From Tenacibaculum sp. AHE14PA (lineage in GTDB: Bacteria > Bacteroidota > Bacteroidia > Flavobacteriales > Flavobacteriaceae): a DNA stretch of 64,000 nt. Below, in pieces: positions 8,737-17,061 of the stretch. Where the stretch lies: NCBI RefSeq assembly GCF_019278465.1, contig NZ_CP058983.1, positions 434,001 through 498,000 of the forward strand, given 5' to 3'. Made by a program: the position numbers and the translations under genes. The notes under the pieces were generated by a model. It ran no database searches and had not been told where the DNA came from. It worked only from the letters and a program-made list of their open reading frames with translations. Each line of letters begins with the position of its first letter. The first letter of the stretch is position 1.

Positions 8737-8973
8737 TTATTTTTTATCCCTAACTATTATAAAATAAATTACATACAACCAGCCAAAAATACCGTGAATA
8801 AAGGAGTATAAAACTGATTTATTTCTATCCCAAGAAATAACAACAGCAATTACGCTTCCTAAACCTATTCCGTTTTTAACGATTGTTTTATTTATAACAG
8901 CTTCTGATCCTTCATGTGCAAAAGTTTCAACAGCAACTAACAACAACATAAACACTAATATTTTTCTTTTCAT
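8737..8973 (-). CDS. Small membrane protein with signal peptide
   Basis: A 78-residue protein with a likely signal peptide (MKRKILVFMLLLVAVETFA, cut before HEGSE) and two hydrophobic segments (NGIGLGSVIAVVISW, and SFIHGIFGWLYVIYFIIV), ending in basic RDKK. It converges with the preceding rightward operon, its stop lying one base past the end of that operon, and shares the leftward direction of the sulfurtransferase gene 21 bp upstream. No family was recognised. Confidence 0.7.
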   Translation of the reverse strand: MKRKILVFMLLLVAVETFAHEGSEAVINKTIVKNGIGLGSVIAVVISWDRNKSVLYSFIHGIFGWLYVIYFIIVRDKK

Positions 8974-8994
8974 AATTTATTTTTTAAAAAAAAA

Positions 8995-9834
8995 TTATTT
9001 CTCAACTGGCAAGGCTAAAGTACTCGCCCATTCCGTCCATGAGCCATCATATACGGAATAATTTGAACCCCCCGCTAATTCATTTCCTAATGCTAAAATA
9101 CAGGCTGTAATACCTGATCCGCATGAAAAAATAACGGTTTCTTTATTCGGATTTAATGCTGATAAAATTTCTTGTAATTTTTCTTTAGATTTCATCTTAC
9201 CATCAAGCTGTAATTCGGAATGTGGTAAACTTTTAGAATTCGGAATATGACCACCTCTTAAATCTTTTCTAGGCTCTGGCAATGATGCTTCGAAGCGTCC
9301 TTTAGAACGCGCATCAAAAATATGTTTCTTATTCTTTGACGCTATCAATACATCTTTAGTAGTGCTTAAGTAGTTAATTTTAAAATATGCCTTAAAATTA
9401 CCTTTTAATAGTTGTTTGTTTTTATAAGTTTCTATTGGAAATTCCGCTTCTTGCCAAGCAGGTAATCCGCCGTTTAAAACAGCTACGTTTTCAAAACCAA
9501 ACAGTTTAAATAACCACCAAGCTCGAGGTGAAGAATACACGCCTAAATCATCATAAATAATTATACAACTATCTTTATTAACTCCCAGTTTTTGAACCTC
9601 TTTTTCAAAATGCTCTTTTGTCGGAATTGTATTCGGAAACTCACCTTCTTTATTTAAGAAAACACTTTTTAAATCGAACAAAACTGAATTTATAATTTGC
9701 TCTTTACTATCTACTTTATTTTCTTGAGCACCTAATTTAGAAATACTTGCATCTAAAATAATTAAATTATCTGCTTTTATATTTTTAAATAACCAATGAA
9801 CTGAAACAAGCGGACTCGGAATTGTAATTTTCAT
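8995..9834 (-). CDS. Sulfurtransferase (thiosulfate/3-mercaptopyruvate type)
   Basis: Two-domain rhodanese that moves sulfur from a donor such as 3-mercaptopyruvate or thiosulfate to a thiophilic acceptor. The 279 residues contain an inactive N-terminal rhodanese domain (LDAS...YDDLGVYSSPRAWW) and an active C-terminal domain with the loop CGSGITA, catalytic Cys238. The CGSG(V/I)TA loop is the form typical of 3-mercaptopyruvate sulfurtransferase rather than thiosulfate rhodanese (CRxGxR), so the former substrate is likelier. The linker contains the expected FDARSKGRFE and GGHIPNS segments. There is no signal peptide, so it is cytoplasmic. Confidence 0.93.
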   Translation of the reverse strand: MKITIPSPLVSVHWLFKNIKADNLIILDASISKLGAQENKVDSKEQIINSVLFDLKSVFLNKEGEFPNTIPTKEHFEKEVQKLGVNKDSCIIIYDDLGVYSSPRAWWLFKLFGFENVAVLNGGLPAWQEAEFPIETYKNKQLLKGNFKAYFKINYLSTTKDVLIASKNKKHIFDARSKGRFEASLPEPRKDLRGGHIPNSKSLPHSELQLDGKMKSKEKLQEILSALNPNKETVIFSCGSGITACILALGNELAGGSNYSVYDGSWTEWASTLALPVEK

Positions 9835-9868
9835 TTATCTCTTTTTAAAAATCAATTTATAAACTTAA

Positions 9869-9902
9869 AAAACATCAATGTTAAAATATACATTGATGTT
9901 TT
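9869..9902 (-). terminator. Hairpin terminator between the symporter and sulfurtransferase genes
   Basis: A 12-bp perfect stem (9869-9880 AAAACATCAATG with 9891-9902) with a 10-base loop has T-rich flanks on both strands. It is about 190 bp past the stop of the leftward symporter gene and just before the sulfurtransferase start, so it could end the symporter transcript after the palindromic repeat at 9933-10050. Confidence 0.6.
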
Positions 9903-9932
9903 TATTCTATTGTTCACTTTTGGTGATTTTTT

Positions 9933-10050
9933 TGTCAATTCGAGTGAGTTTTACGATTGAAATGAGCAAAACTTATATCGAGAATTAAAGCTGTTACTTC
10001 TAAATTAGTTCTCGATACTATTTTTTTATCAAAAATCACTCGAACTGACA
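9933..10050. repeat. Palindromic intergenic repeat, copy A
   Basis: A 118-bp imperfect palindrome bounded by TGTCAATTCGAGTGA and TCACTCGAACTGACA, with an inner inverted pair TATCGAGAA / TTCTCGATA. The same outer and inner motifs recur at 44214-44270, 44353-44467 and 44551-44604, so this is a dispersed family in this genome. It sits in the 256-bp gap between the sulfurtransferase and symporter genes and has no coding capacity. Confidence 0.85.
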
Positions 10051-10090
10051 TTACAAAAGTCTTTTTTAACTCAAAAATAACATTCATTTT

Positions 10091-11416
10091 TTATTTTACA
10101 TCATCATAATTATCGTCCCAATTTTTAGGTTTAGGATCGTGTAATTTACCTACAGATTTTGCAACAACCATAGAAACAGTTGCATCACCTGTAACATTAA
10201 TAGTAGTACGTAACATATCTAATGGTCTGTCTACAGCAAAAATTAATGCTAAAGCCACCGGATACAAATCTTTAGGGAAACCAATAGATTCTAACACAAT
10301 AACCAACATTACCATTCCAGCCCCAGGAACAGCGGCGCTACCTATAGATGCTAACAAAGCCGTTAAAACAATTGCCATTTGATTTCCAAAGCCTAAACCT
10401 TCTGGCCATAAAACTTGCATTACAAATACTGCCGCTACTGCTTGGTATAAACTTGTTCCGTCCATATTTATAGTTGCACCTACTGGCAACACAAAACTAG
10501 ATACTTCTTTATCTACACCAATATGTTCCTCAACACGCTCCATCGTAACGGGTAACGTTGCCGCACTCGAACTTGTAGAAAAAGCTAATAATTGCGCTGG
10601 ACTTAATTGTTTTAAAACCCAAAAAGGATTTTTCTTTGCATAAACACTTACTAAAACTGAATAGAAAACAATCATTAACAATAAGCCTAAAACTACAACT
10701 CCGGCATATTTTAATAAAGCAAGTAAAATATCAGGATCACCAGAAGTAACCACAACATTTGCCAATAAAGCAAAAACAGCAAACGGAGAAATTAACATTA
10801 TAAGGTCTACCATTTTTAAAATAGCTTCATTTAATGAATCGAAAAAATTCTTTAAAGGTTTTGCTTTCTTTTCACCTATTAATAACATTGATATTCCTAA
10901 GAAAATAGTAAAGAATATTACTTGTAACATTGCTTTATTATTACTCATCGCACTGACTGCGTTATCTGGTACCATATCTACTACAAACTGTAAAGGACCG
11001 CTACTTTGTTGCCTTGTTGCTTCGGTTATTTTAGCTGTTACTCCAGAACTTTTTGCGTACGTATTTGTTAGCTTATCTACTGTTTCTGGAGATATTCCGT
11101 CTCCTGGCTGAATCACATTTACCAATACCAAACCAATTGTAATTGCAACTACAGTAGTACCAATATATATAAGCATAGTTCTTACACCAATACTTTTAAA
11201 TTTAGAAATATCTTTTAAATCTGAAATTCCTTTAATTAATGAAGCTACAATTAACGGTACAGCTATTAATTTTAATAATTTCACAAAAATAGTTCCTAAT
11301 GGTTTTATCCAGTCCTCTATAAAACTATTCCAGCCAAATTGCAATGCTAAAAATCCGAATAAGATTCCTAGAACCATTCCTATTAAAATTTTCCAATGTA
11401 ACGCCAGTTTTTTCAT
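10091..11416 (-). CDS. Dicarboxylate/amino acid:cation symporter (DAACS/GltP-DctA type)
   Basis: Sodium- or proton-coupled carrier of C4-dicarboxylates or acidic amino acids in the inner membrane. The 441-residue length and eight hydrophobic segments fit the family. Hairpin 1 has the serine-rich motif STSSSAATLPVT (280-291) and TM7 has NMDGT (317-321), the signature of the glutamate transporter fold. The substrate cannot be read reliably; the C-terminal part around RTTINVTGDA (family motif R/T-x-x-N-V-x-G-D) keeps the substrate-binding Asp. The gene stands alone with the palindromic repeat copy A downstream. Confidence 0.94.
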   Translation of the reverse strand: MKKLALHWKILIGMVLGILFGFLALQFGWNSFIEDWIKPLGTIFVKLLKLIAVPLIVASLIKGISDLKDISKFKSIGVRTMLIYIGTTVVAITIGLVLVNVIQPGDGISPETVDKLTNTYAKSSGVTAKITEATRQQSSGPLQFVVDMVPDNAVSAMSNNKAMLQVIFFTIFLGISMLLIGEKKAKPLKNFFDSLNEAILKMVDLIMLISPFAVFALLANVVVTSGDPDILLALLKYAGVVVLGLLLMIVFYSVLVSVYAKKNPFWVLKQLSPAQLLAFSTSSSAATLPVTMERVEEHIGVDKEVSSFVLPVGATINMDGTSLYQAVAAVFVMQVLWPEGLGFGNQMAIVLTALLASIGSAAVPGAGMVMLVIVLESIGFPKDLYPVALALIFAVDRPLDMLRTTINVTGDATVSMVVAKSVGKLHDPKPKNWDDNYDDVK

Positions 11417-11538
11417 CTAATTGATTTAAATTTTTAAAGGCTGTAAGATAAAATAAATATTTAAAAAATGTGACCATAAATACGTAACTTGTGTCTTAAT
11501 TACCAATAACTAATTACAAACCTTATAACAACATTAAA

Positions 11539-12186
11539 ATGGCAGGAATTTTAGACTTATTAAACAGCGACTTAGGTAAATCAATTATATCAGGAGTGGC
11601 AGGTTCTACAGGGCAAGACACTAACAAAACAAGCAGTGTTTTAACTATGGCTTTACCTGTTTTAATGAAAGCAATGCAACGCAATACTGCAACCCAACAA
11701 GGAGCTGAAGGATTAATGGGTGCTTTAAATAAACACGACGGTAGTATTTTAGATAATTTAGGCGGTTTATTTAATGGCGGTGTAAATGCTGATGTTTTGC
11801 AAGATGGAGGTAATATTTTAAAACACGTTTTAGGAAATAAACAACAAGGTGTAGAAAAAATCATTGGGCAAAAAGCTGGAATAGATGCAGGGTCTGTTGC
11901 TAATATCTTAAAAACAGCCGCGCCAATTTTAATGGGAGTTTTAGGTAAACAATCTCGTCAAGATAATGTAAACAAATCAAGTGATTTAGGTGAGTTATTA
12001 GGTGGGTTGCTTGGTGGTAGCTCTGCTGATAAAGAGCAAAGTTTTTTAGAGCAAATTTTAGATGCAGATGGTGATGGTAGTATTGTTGATGATATTGCTG
12101 GTATGGTTTTAGGTGATGCAGATCAAAAAAAGTCTGATGGAGGATTACTTGGAGGATTATTAGGTGGTATTTTTGGAAAAAAATAA
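11539..12186 (+). CDS. DUF937 domain protein
   Basis: A 215-residue glycine-rich soluble protein. Residues 1-125 match the DUF937 pattern (MAGILDLLNSDLGKSIISG, LTMALPVLMKAMQRN, and NILKTAAPILMGVLG). The second half has two Gly/Leu-rich blocks (LGGLLGGSS and GGLLGGLLGGIFGKK) around an acidic DADGDGSIVDDIAG stretch that looks like a calcium-binding EF-hand or dockerin loop. There is no signal peptide. Relatives include YidB; the function is unknown. The gene ends just before a hairpin terminator at 12210-12237. Confidence 0.9.
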   Translation: MAGILDLLNSDLGKSIISGVAGSTGQDTNKTSSVLTMALPVLMKAMQRNTATQQGAEGLMGALNKHDGSILDNLGGLFNGGVNADVLQDGGNILKHVLGNKQQGVEKIIGQKAGIDAGSVANILKTAAPILMGVLGKQSRQDNVNKSSDLGELLGGLLGGSSADKEQSFLEQILDADGDGSIVDDIAGMVLGDADQKKSDGGLLGGLLGGIFGKK

Positions 12187-12209
12187 ATTTTACATTTATA
12201 TAATATCAA

Positions 12210-12237
12210 AAAGGGTAAACATTTGTTTGCCCTTTTT
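12210..12237 (+). terminator. Rho-independent terminator after the DUF937 gene
   Basis: An 11-bp stem with one G-T pair (12210-12220 with 12225-12235), a four-base loop and a following T run, 23 bp past the DUF937 stop. The -33 region of the next gene's promoter probably lies within this hairpin. Confidence 0.8.
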
Positions 12238-12245
12238 CTTTTAAT

Positions 12246-12253
12246 TACTTTTG
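12246..12253 (+). promoter_or_regulatory. -7 box very close to the next start codon
   Basis: TACTTTTG matches TAnnTTTG exactly and ends five bases before the ATG at 12259. A TTG at 12223-12225 or 12227-12229 could serve as -33 element. The spacing would give a leaderless or nearly leaderless mRNA. Confidence 0.5.
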
Positions 12254-12258
12254 CCGCC

Positions 12259-12564
12259 ATGGAAAAATTGAAACAACGTTGGGGTTTAAATACTACTTGG
12301 GATGTAATAGCTGTATTAATTGTATTTTCTATTAACGGTTCGTTTGCCTCATGGGTTGCAAAACCTATTACTGCCTTTTTTGGACTTTCTCCTGAAACTA
12401 CTTCGCCTTGGTTGTATTGGCCTTTACGTATTCTACTTATTTTTCCTATTTACCAAACTACATTGCCTTTAGTAGGTTGGTTATTTGGGCAATTTAAATT
12501 CTTTTGGGCTTTTGAAAAGAAGTTTTTAAGTCGTTTAGGCTTAGGGTTTCTTTTTAAAAAATAA
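12259..12564 (+). CDS. Small membrane protein, DUF6787-like
   Basis: A 101-residue protein with two or three hydrophobic helices (VIAVLIVFSINGSFASWV; WPLRILLIFPIYQTTLPLVG) and a basic C terminus. The start is set at MEKLKQRWG (ATG 12259) because the promoter-like TACTTTTG lies directly upstream; a longer reading frame to 12223 would begin inside the preceding terminator. Prolines and aromatic residues in the second half (FFGLSPETTSPWLYW) are typical of a small flavobacterial family of unknown function (DUF6787, from memory). Confidence 0.78.
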   Translation: MEKLKQRWGLNTTWDVIAVLIVFSINGSFASWVAKPITAFFGLSPETTSPWLYWPLRILLIFPIYQTTLPLVGWLFGQFKFFWAFEKKFLSRLGLGFLFKK

Positions 12565-12788
12565 TCCTTATTTCGATTAAGAATAAAAATTATACTTCTT
12601 TATTTTATTTTTAATATTTATTTTAAATTAATCACACTTAAAGCTACAGGTATTCATACTGTTCTTTTTATTACTTTTTTTGTATGTTTATAGTTCATAT
12701 CATAAGTTAATATTAAAAGTTCTCGCAGTCTTTTTTATCAAAAAAACACTTAATATTTATTTAAATTATAATCACTAAAAAATAATCT

Positions 12789-13241
12789 ATGAAAACTTAT
12801 AAATATATAATTCTATTCTTAATAACTTCATTGTTAAACTCATGTGCTTTAAAACCAATAACTTCTCAATATACTTTTGTAGAAACAGGTTTAAATAAAG
12901 TAACGCTTGATAAATTAGGTAACGGAACAGTATTAATTTATAATGGCGCGGATATTTTACATAAAATAGATAACACTGCCAGATTAAATGTTTGGATAAA
13001 CGATAAAGCATTAGGGCAAATTAGACCTAAAGAATATGTTATAATTAACCTAAAGAAAGGAGATTATACCTTTAAGGCTTTACATATTGATGTTCTTAAA
13101 ATGAAAAGCATACATGATGTGAAAATTAGCGAAAACACAAAAATCATAAAAATTAAACCTAACATTACATCTAACAGGCTAACAATTACAAATGAGCTAC
13201 CTAAAAAATTTGAAAAATATAAATACGTAGTAAAAAGATAA
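12789..13241 (+). CDS. Putative lipoprotein, DUF2846-like
   Basis: A 150-residue protein with a lipoprotein signal (FLITSLLNSC, lipidated Cys at residue 19). The mature part has the pattern LNVWINDKALGQIRPKEYVI followed by LKKGDYTFKA, which resembles DUF2846, a carboxypeptidase-regulatory-like beta domain of small lipoproteins that display a ligand-binding loop. It stands alone, convergent with the mscS-parC unit. The 224 bp before it hold no recognisable element. Function unknown. Confidence 0.8.
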   Translation: MKTYKYIILFLITSLLNSCALKPITSQYTFVETGLNKVTLDKLGNGTVLIYNGADILHKIDNTARLNVWINDKALGQIRPKEYVIINLKKGDYTFKALHIDVLKMKSIHDVKISENTKIIKIKPNITSNRLTITNELPKKFEKYKYVVKR

Positions 13242-13252
13242 CTAAAAACTCA

Positions 13253-14107
13253 TTATACCTTTACTACTTTATAAATAGGTATCGGCAAAGCTACACCTTC
13301 AGCTAAAAATCGTTTATGAACTGCTTCTTTTAAAGCGCATTTGGTTTTAAATTCTTGAAACGGTTCATTTAACCAAACATAAGCCCTTAAATGTATATGA
13401 TCTGTATACACATCAATTACTCGAACATCTACTTGATCTGTATTAATAATTACCTGATGTGGCGTTCTAAAATCAATTACTGTAGGAAGTTTAATCGCTT
13501 CTTCTTGTATAATTCTTCTCGCTAAATCGATATCTGCCTTTAAACCTAGTTTAAAATTATTAAAACTTAATACATGCGAATCTTCAATAGTATGATTTAA
13601 AACTGAATCGGTACTTATTACAGAATTCGGTATAATTAATCGCTTATTTTCAAAATTATTAATTACCGTGTGTCGCAACGTAATATCTTCAACAATACCA
13701 ACCCTAGTATCATCTAGTCTAATATAATCTCCAACACGAAAAGGTTTAAAAACAACAATAAATGCACCTGCTATTAAGTTTGATAAGGCGGCTTGAGCAG
13801 CAAAACCTATAATTGCAGCTAATATACCTGCTCCCGAAAAAATTAAAGTAGCTTTACTTCTAAAAGCTGGTACGGTCATAATAATATATATGATACCGAA
13901 AAGCCCTAGAAAAAACTTTACCGAATTACGTAAAAACAAAATACTTGTTTTCCCATAACGATCTATTTTTCTGCGTTTTATTATCTGAACAATGATATAA
14001 CGTATAATTCTAGATAATACCCAAGCAACAAAAACAACTATTAATACATACCCTAAAATTCCAAAAAAAGAATCTAAGTTAAAATGATATTTAAATAACT
14101 TATCCAT
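13253..14107 (-). CDS. MscS-family mechanosensitive ion channel
   Basis: Small-conductance channel that vents solutes upon hypo-osmotic shock. The 284-residue length matches compact MscS proteins: three TM helices, the Ala/Gly-rich pore helix (GFAAQAALSNLIAG, about residues 102-115), then the beta domain that begins FKPFRVGDYIRLDD, with VEDITLRHTVI and PNSVI. Its ATG overlaps the parC stop by one base (TAATG), so it is co-translated with topoisomerase IV subunit A, a linkage with no obvious functional reason. Confidence 0.94.
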   Translation of the reverse strand: MDKLFKYHFNLDSFFGILGYVLIVVFVAWVLSRIIRYIIVQIIKRRKIDRYGKTSILFLRNSVKFFLGLFGIIYIIMTVPAFRSKATLIFSGAGILAAIIGFAAQAALSNLIAGAFIVVFKPFRVGDYIRLDDTRVGIVEDITLRHTVINNFENKRLIIPNSVISTDSVLNHTIEDSHVLSFNNFKLGLKADIDLARRIIQEEAIKLPTVIDFRTPHQVIINTDQVDVRVIDVYTDHIHLRAYVWLNEPFQEFKTKCALKEAVHKRFLAEGVALPIPIYKVVKV

Positions 14108-16821
14108 TAAAATAATGCTGTTTGACTATCATCGTCTTCTTCAGTTTGCTTTTTCTTTTTTTGAAGCGCTCTTTCTAATGCTTTTTTTGCTTTATCTTCT
14201 TTAGAGTTTACAAACTCTTTTGGCGCTATTTCTTCGACATCAAGAGGTAAACTTTCTTCAGTTATCTCTTCCTCTTCGTTTACTTCAATATCTTCAACTT
14301 TTTCTTCTTCAGGCTCTTCGTATGGTAATGAATCTAATAAGTTAACCGTACGTATTTTATCTGTTGTTAATTGATTTCCTTGTGCCTTAATACCTTTTAC
14401 GGCTATAAAATCTTCAAAATTTATATCAATCTTATCCAAACTACGCTTAGAGAATAATACCTCAGCCATTGGGCGATAATCTGTAGAAACAATTTCTAAT
14501 TTCGATTTTTCTGTTTCTGATATAAATAATTCTTCTTTATCAGTAGTATCAATTAAAAAACGCTTAACATAATAACGCTCTTTTTCTCCATCGAAATAAA
14601 TAGCTGAAATAGGTTTGTTAGGTTTCCATTTTTCTAACACAATCATGTCATTTTCAAAATGCATTGTTAGCTCAGGAGATACCGCTTTTATTTTACCTGA
14701 TTGTGTTGCTATTAAAATTTTATCTTCTGCTCTAAACTCTCCTAATAACTCCCCTCTATCATCAACATTTAAACGCTGTACAGCATCATCAAACCATATT
14801 TTTCGTGGTTTTAAAGTAGATACTCCTGCTGATTTAAAATCAATTTTTCTAATAGCAAATTTAGTTATTTGATTACCACGAACTGCTCTACCTTTTATTG
14901 CTAAGTCAGAGAAATCTATATCCCATTTTAATTTTTTTATACTACCAACTGCTCGAAGATTTATAGTAACAACCTCAGCTTCACCATTAGGATTTGCTGA
15001 AAAGTATAACATTTTTGAACCTTTATTCCCTGCTGTTAAATCATATTCTTTATCGCGCGTTACACTTGTTACGTTAAAACGTTTCATATAACTCGGTCCT
15101 TTTGCACCATCTTTATACATCATGTTATAAACCGTACGCTTGTCTTTCTTTTTAAAGATTGCAATGTGAATAATATCTTTACCTACAAAAGTTTTAGCTG
15201 CCACTTTGGTAACAATCATTTTACCATCGCTTTTAAAGATAATTATATCATCAATATCGGCACACTCTGTAACGTATTCATCTTTTTTAAGTGAAGTACC
15301 AACAAAACCTTCCTCTCTATTTACATAAAGTTTTGTATTTCGCATTACTACTTTCGTAGCGATGATATCATCAAAAATTCTGATTTCAGTTTTACGCTCA
15401 CGACCTTTACCGTATTTTGTTTTTAGGTTTTTAAAGTAGTTAATAGCAAACTCTATTAAATTATCTAAGTAATTCTTTACTTCAGCTATTTTCTCCTCTA
15501 AACTTTCTATATGCTGTTTGGCTTTGTCAATATCAAATTTAGAGATTTTCTTAATTCTGATTTCCGTTAAACGAACAATATCTTCTTCTGTTATTGCCCT
15601 TTTTAAATGTTTTATATGAGGCTGTAAACCTTTATCAATTGCCTCAATTACACCTTGCCAAGTTTCTACCTCTTCAATATCACGGTAAATTCTATTTTCA
15701 ATAAAAATTCGTTCTAACGATGCAAAATGCCATTGCTCTTGCAATTCGTTTAACTGAATTTCTAATTCACGCTTAAGTAAATTTACTGTTAAATCTGTAG
15801 AGTGTTTTAGCATTTCAGAAACCCCAACAAATACAGGTTTGTTATCTTCAATAGTACAAGATAGTGGTGAAATTGAATTTTCACAATTCGTAAATGCGTA
15901 TAAAGCGTCTATGGTTTTATCTGGTGATATTCCTGTTGGTAAATGCACTAAAATTTCTACATTGGCAGCAGTATTATCTTCAATTTTCTTAATCTTTATT
16001 TTCCCTTTTTCATTTGCTTTTAAAATACTATCGATTAAAGTTGTAGTAGTCGTTGCAAACGGAATTTCGGAAATCACTAAGGTCTTTTTATCTAATTGAG
16101 ATATTTTTGCTCTTACTCTAACTTTTCCTCCTCGTACCCCATCGTTATAATTAGTAAAATCTGCAATTCCCCCTGTTAAAAAATCGGGAACAATTGTAAA
16201 ACTTCTTCCTTTTAAATATTTGATTGAAGCATCAATCAATTCATTAAAATTATGTGGTAATATTTTTGTTGATAAACCAACTGCAATTCCCTCTGCTCCT
16301 TGTGCTAATAGTAAAGGAAACTTTACTGGTAAATCTATAGGTTCTTTTCTTCTACCATCATACGACATTTTCCATTCTGTTGTTTTCGGATTAAAAACAA
16401 CATCTAAAGCGAATTTCGATAAACGAGCTTCTATATAACGAGAAGCCGCTGCGCGATCTCCTGTTAAGATATTACCCCAGTTACCCTGCATATCAATCAG
16501 TAACTCTTTCTGACCAATTTGCACCATCGCATCTGCTATAGAAGCATCTCCGTGTGGATGGTACTGCATGGTATGCCCAACAATGTTTGCTACTTTATTA
16601 TAACGCCCATCATCTAAGTCTTTCATAGAATGCATTATTCTACGCTGTACTGGTTTTAATCCGTCTTCAAGCGACGGAACAGCTCTTTCTAAAATTACAT
16701 ACGAAGCATAATCTAAAAACCATTCTTTATACATTCCGGTAACTTTCGTTATCGTTTCTGTATTTTCTATTGGTTGATTCAGCTCTTCGTCGTGCTCGTA
16801 ATTATTATTTTCTTCACTCAT
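14107..16821 (-). CDS. parC: DNA topoisomerase IV subunit A
   Basis: Breakage-reunion subunit of the type IIA enzyme that decatenates daughter chromosomes. The 904 residues show the N-terminal CAP/winged-helix domain with YHPHGDASIADAMV, the catalytic Tyr129 in AAASRYIEA, a coiled-coil gate region near 380-480, and a beta-pinwheel C-terminal domain that ends in an acidic, charged tail (about 820-904). Quinolone-relevant residues are Ala93 (E. coli ParC Ser80) and Asp97 (Glu84). No full GyrA-box was identified, which supports topo IV rather than gyrase. parE lies upstream on the same strand. Confidence 0.95.
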   Translation of the reverse strand: MSEENNNYEHDEELNQPIENTETITKVTGMYKEWFLDYASYVILERAVPSLEDGLKPVQRRIMHSMKDLDDGRYNKVANIVGHTMQYHPHGDASIADAMVQIGQKELLIDMQGNWGNILTGDRAAASRYIEARLSKFALDVVFNPKTTEWKMSYDGRRKEPIDLPVKFPLLLAQGAEGIAVGLSTKILPHNFNELIDASIKYLKGRSFTIVPDFLTGGIADFTNYNDGVRGGKVRVRAKISQLDKKTLVISEIPFATTTTTLIDSILKANEKGKIKIKKIEDNTAANVEILVHLPTGISPDKTIDALYAFTNCENSISPLSCTIEDNKPVFVGVSEMLKHSTDLTVNLLKRELEIQLNELQEQWHFASLERIFIENRIYRDIEEVETWQGVIEAIDKGLQPHIKHLKRAITEEDIVRLTEIRIKKISKFDIDKAKQHIESLEEKIAEVKNYLDNLIEFAINYFKNLKTKYGKGRERKTEIRIFDDIIATKVVMRNTKLYVNREEGFVGTSLKKDEYVTECADIDDIIIFKSDGKMIVTKVAAKTFVGKDIIHIAIFKKKDKRTVYNMMYKDGAKGPSYMKRFNVTSVTRDKEYDLTAGNKGSKMLYFSANPNGEAEVVTINLRAVGSIKKLKWDIDFSDLAIKGRAVRGNQITKFAIRKIDFKSAGVSTLKPRKIWFDDAVQRLNVDDRGELLGEFRAEDKILIATQSGKIKAVSPELTMHFENDMIVLEKWKPNKPISAIYFDGEKERYYVKRFLIDTTDKEELFISETEKSKLEIVSTDYRPMAEVLFSKRSLDKIDINFEDFIAVKGIKAQGNQLTTDKIRTVNLLDSLPYEEPEEEKVEDIEVNEEEEITEESLPLDVEEIAPKEFVNSKEDKAKKALERALQKKKKQTEEDDDSQTALF

Positions 16822-16839
16822 TGAATAATGGGTATTCTT

Positions 16840-17028
16840 TTAAGAGTTATTGTTTTTTTTATTGAGGATAAAAATGATAGCAAAAACTACTGATGCTACT
16901 AACATATTTATATAATGCTTGCTATTAATCTCCCAGCTTAAGTTATCAAAATCAACATTTAACAAATTGATAAAAAAGATGGTAAAAGCTATAATTAGAT
17001 ATATTCTTGCTCTTCTTTCTTTATTCAT
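16840..17028 (-). CDS. Small two-helix membrane protein between parE and parC
   Basis: A 62-residue protein with two hydrophobic helices (IYLIIAFTIFFINLL and INMLVASVVFAIIFIL), a basic N terminus (MNKERRARI) and a polar tail. It lies 33 bp after parE and 18 bp before parC on the same strand, so it should be expressed with topoisomerase IV. No family was recognised and no role in topology is implied by the sequence. Confidence 0.65.
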   Translation of the reverse strand: MNKERRARIYLIIAFTIFFINLLNVDFDNLSWEINSKHYINMLVASVVFAIIFILNKKNNNS

Positions 17029-17061
17029 TATTACTATTATAAAACACTTAAAACTTAGTTA

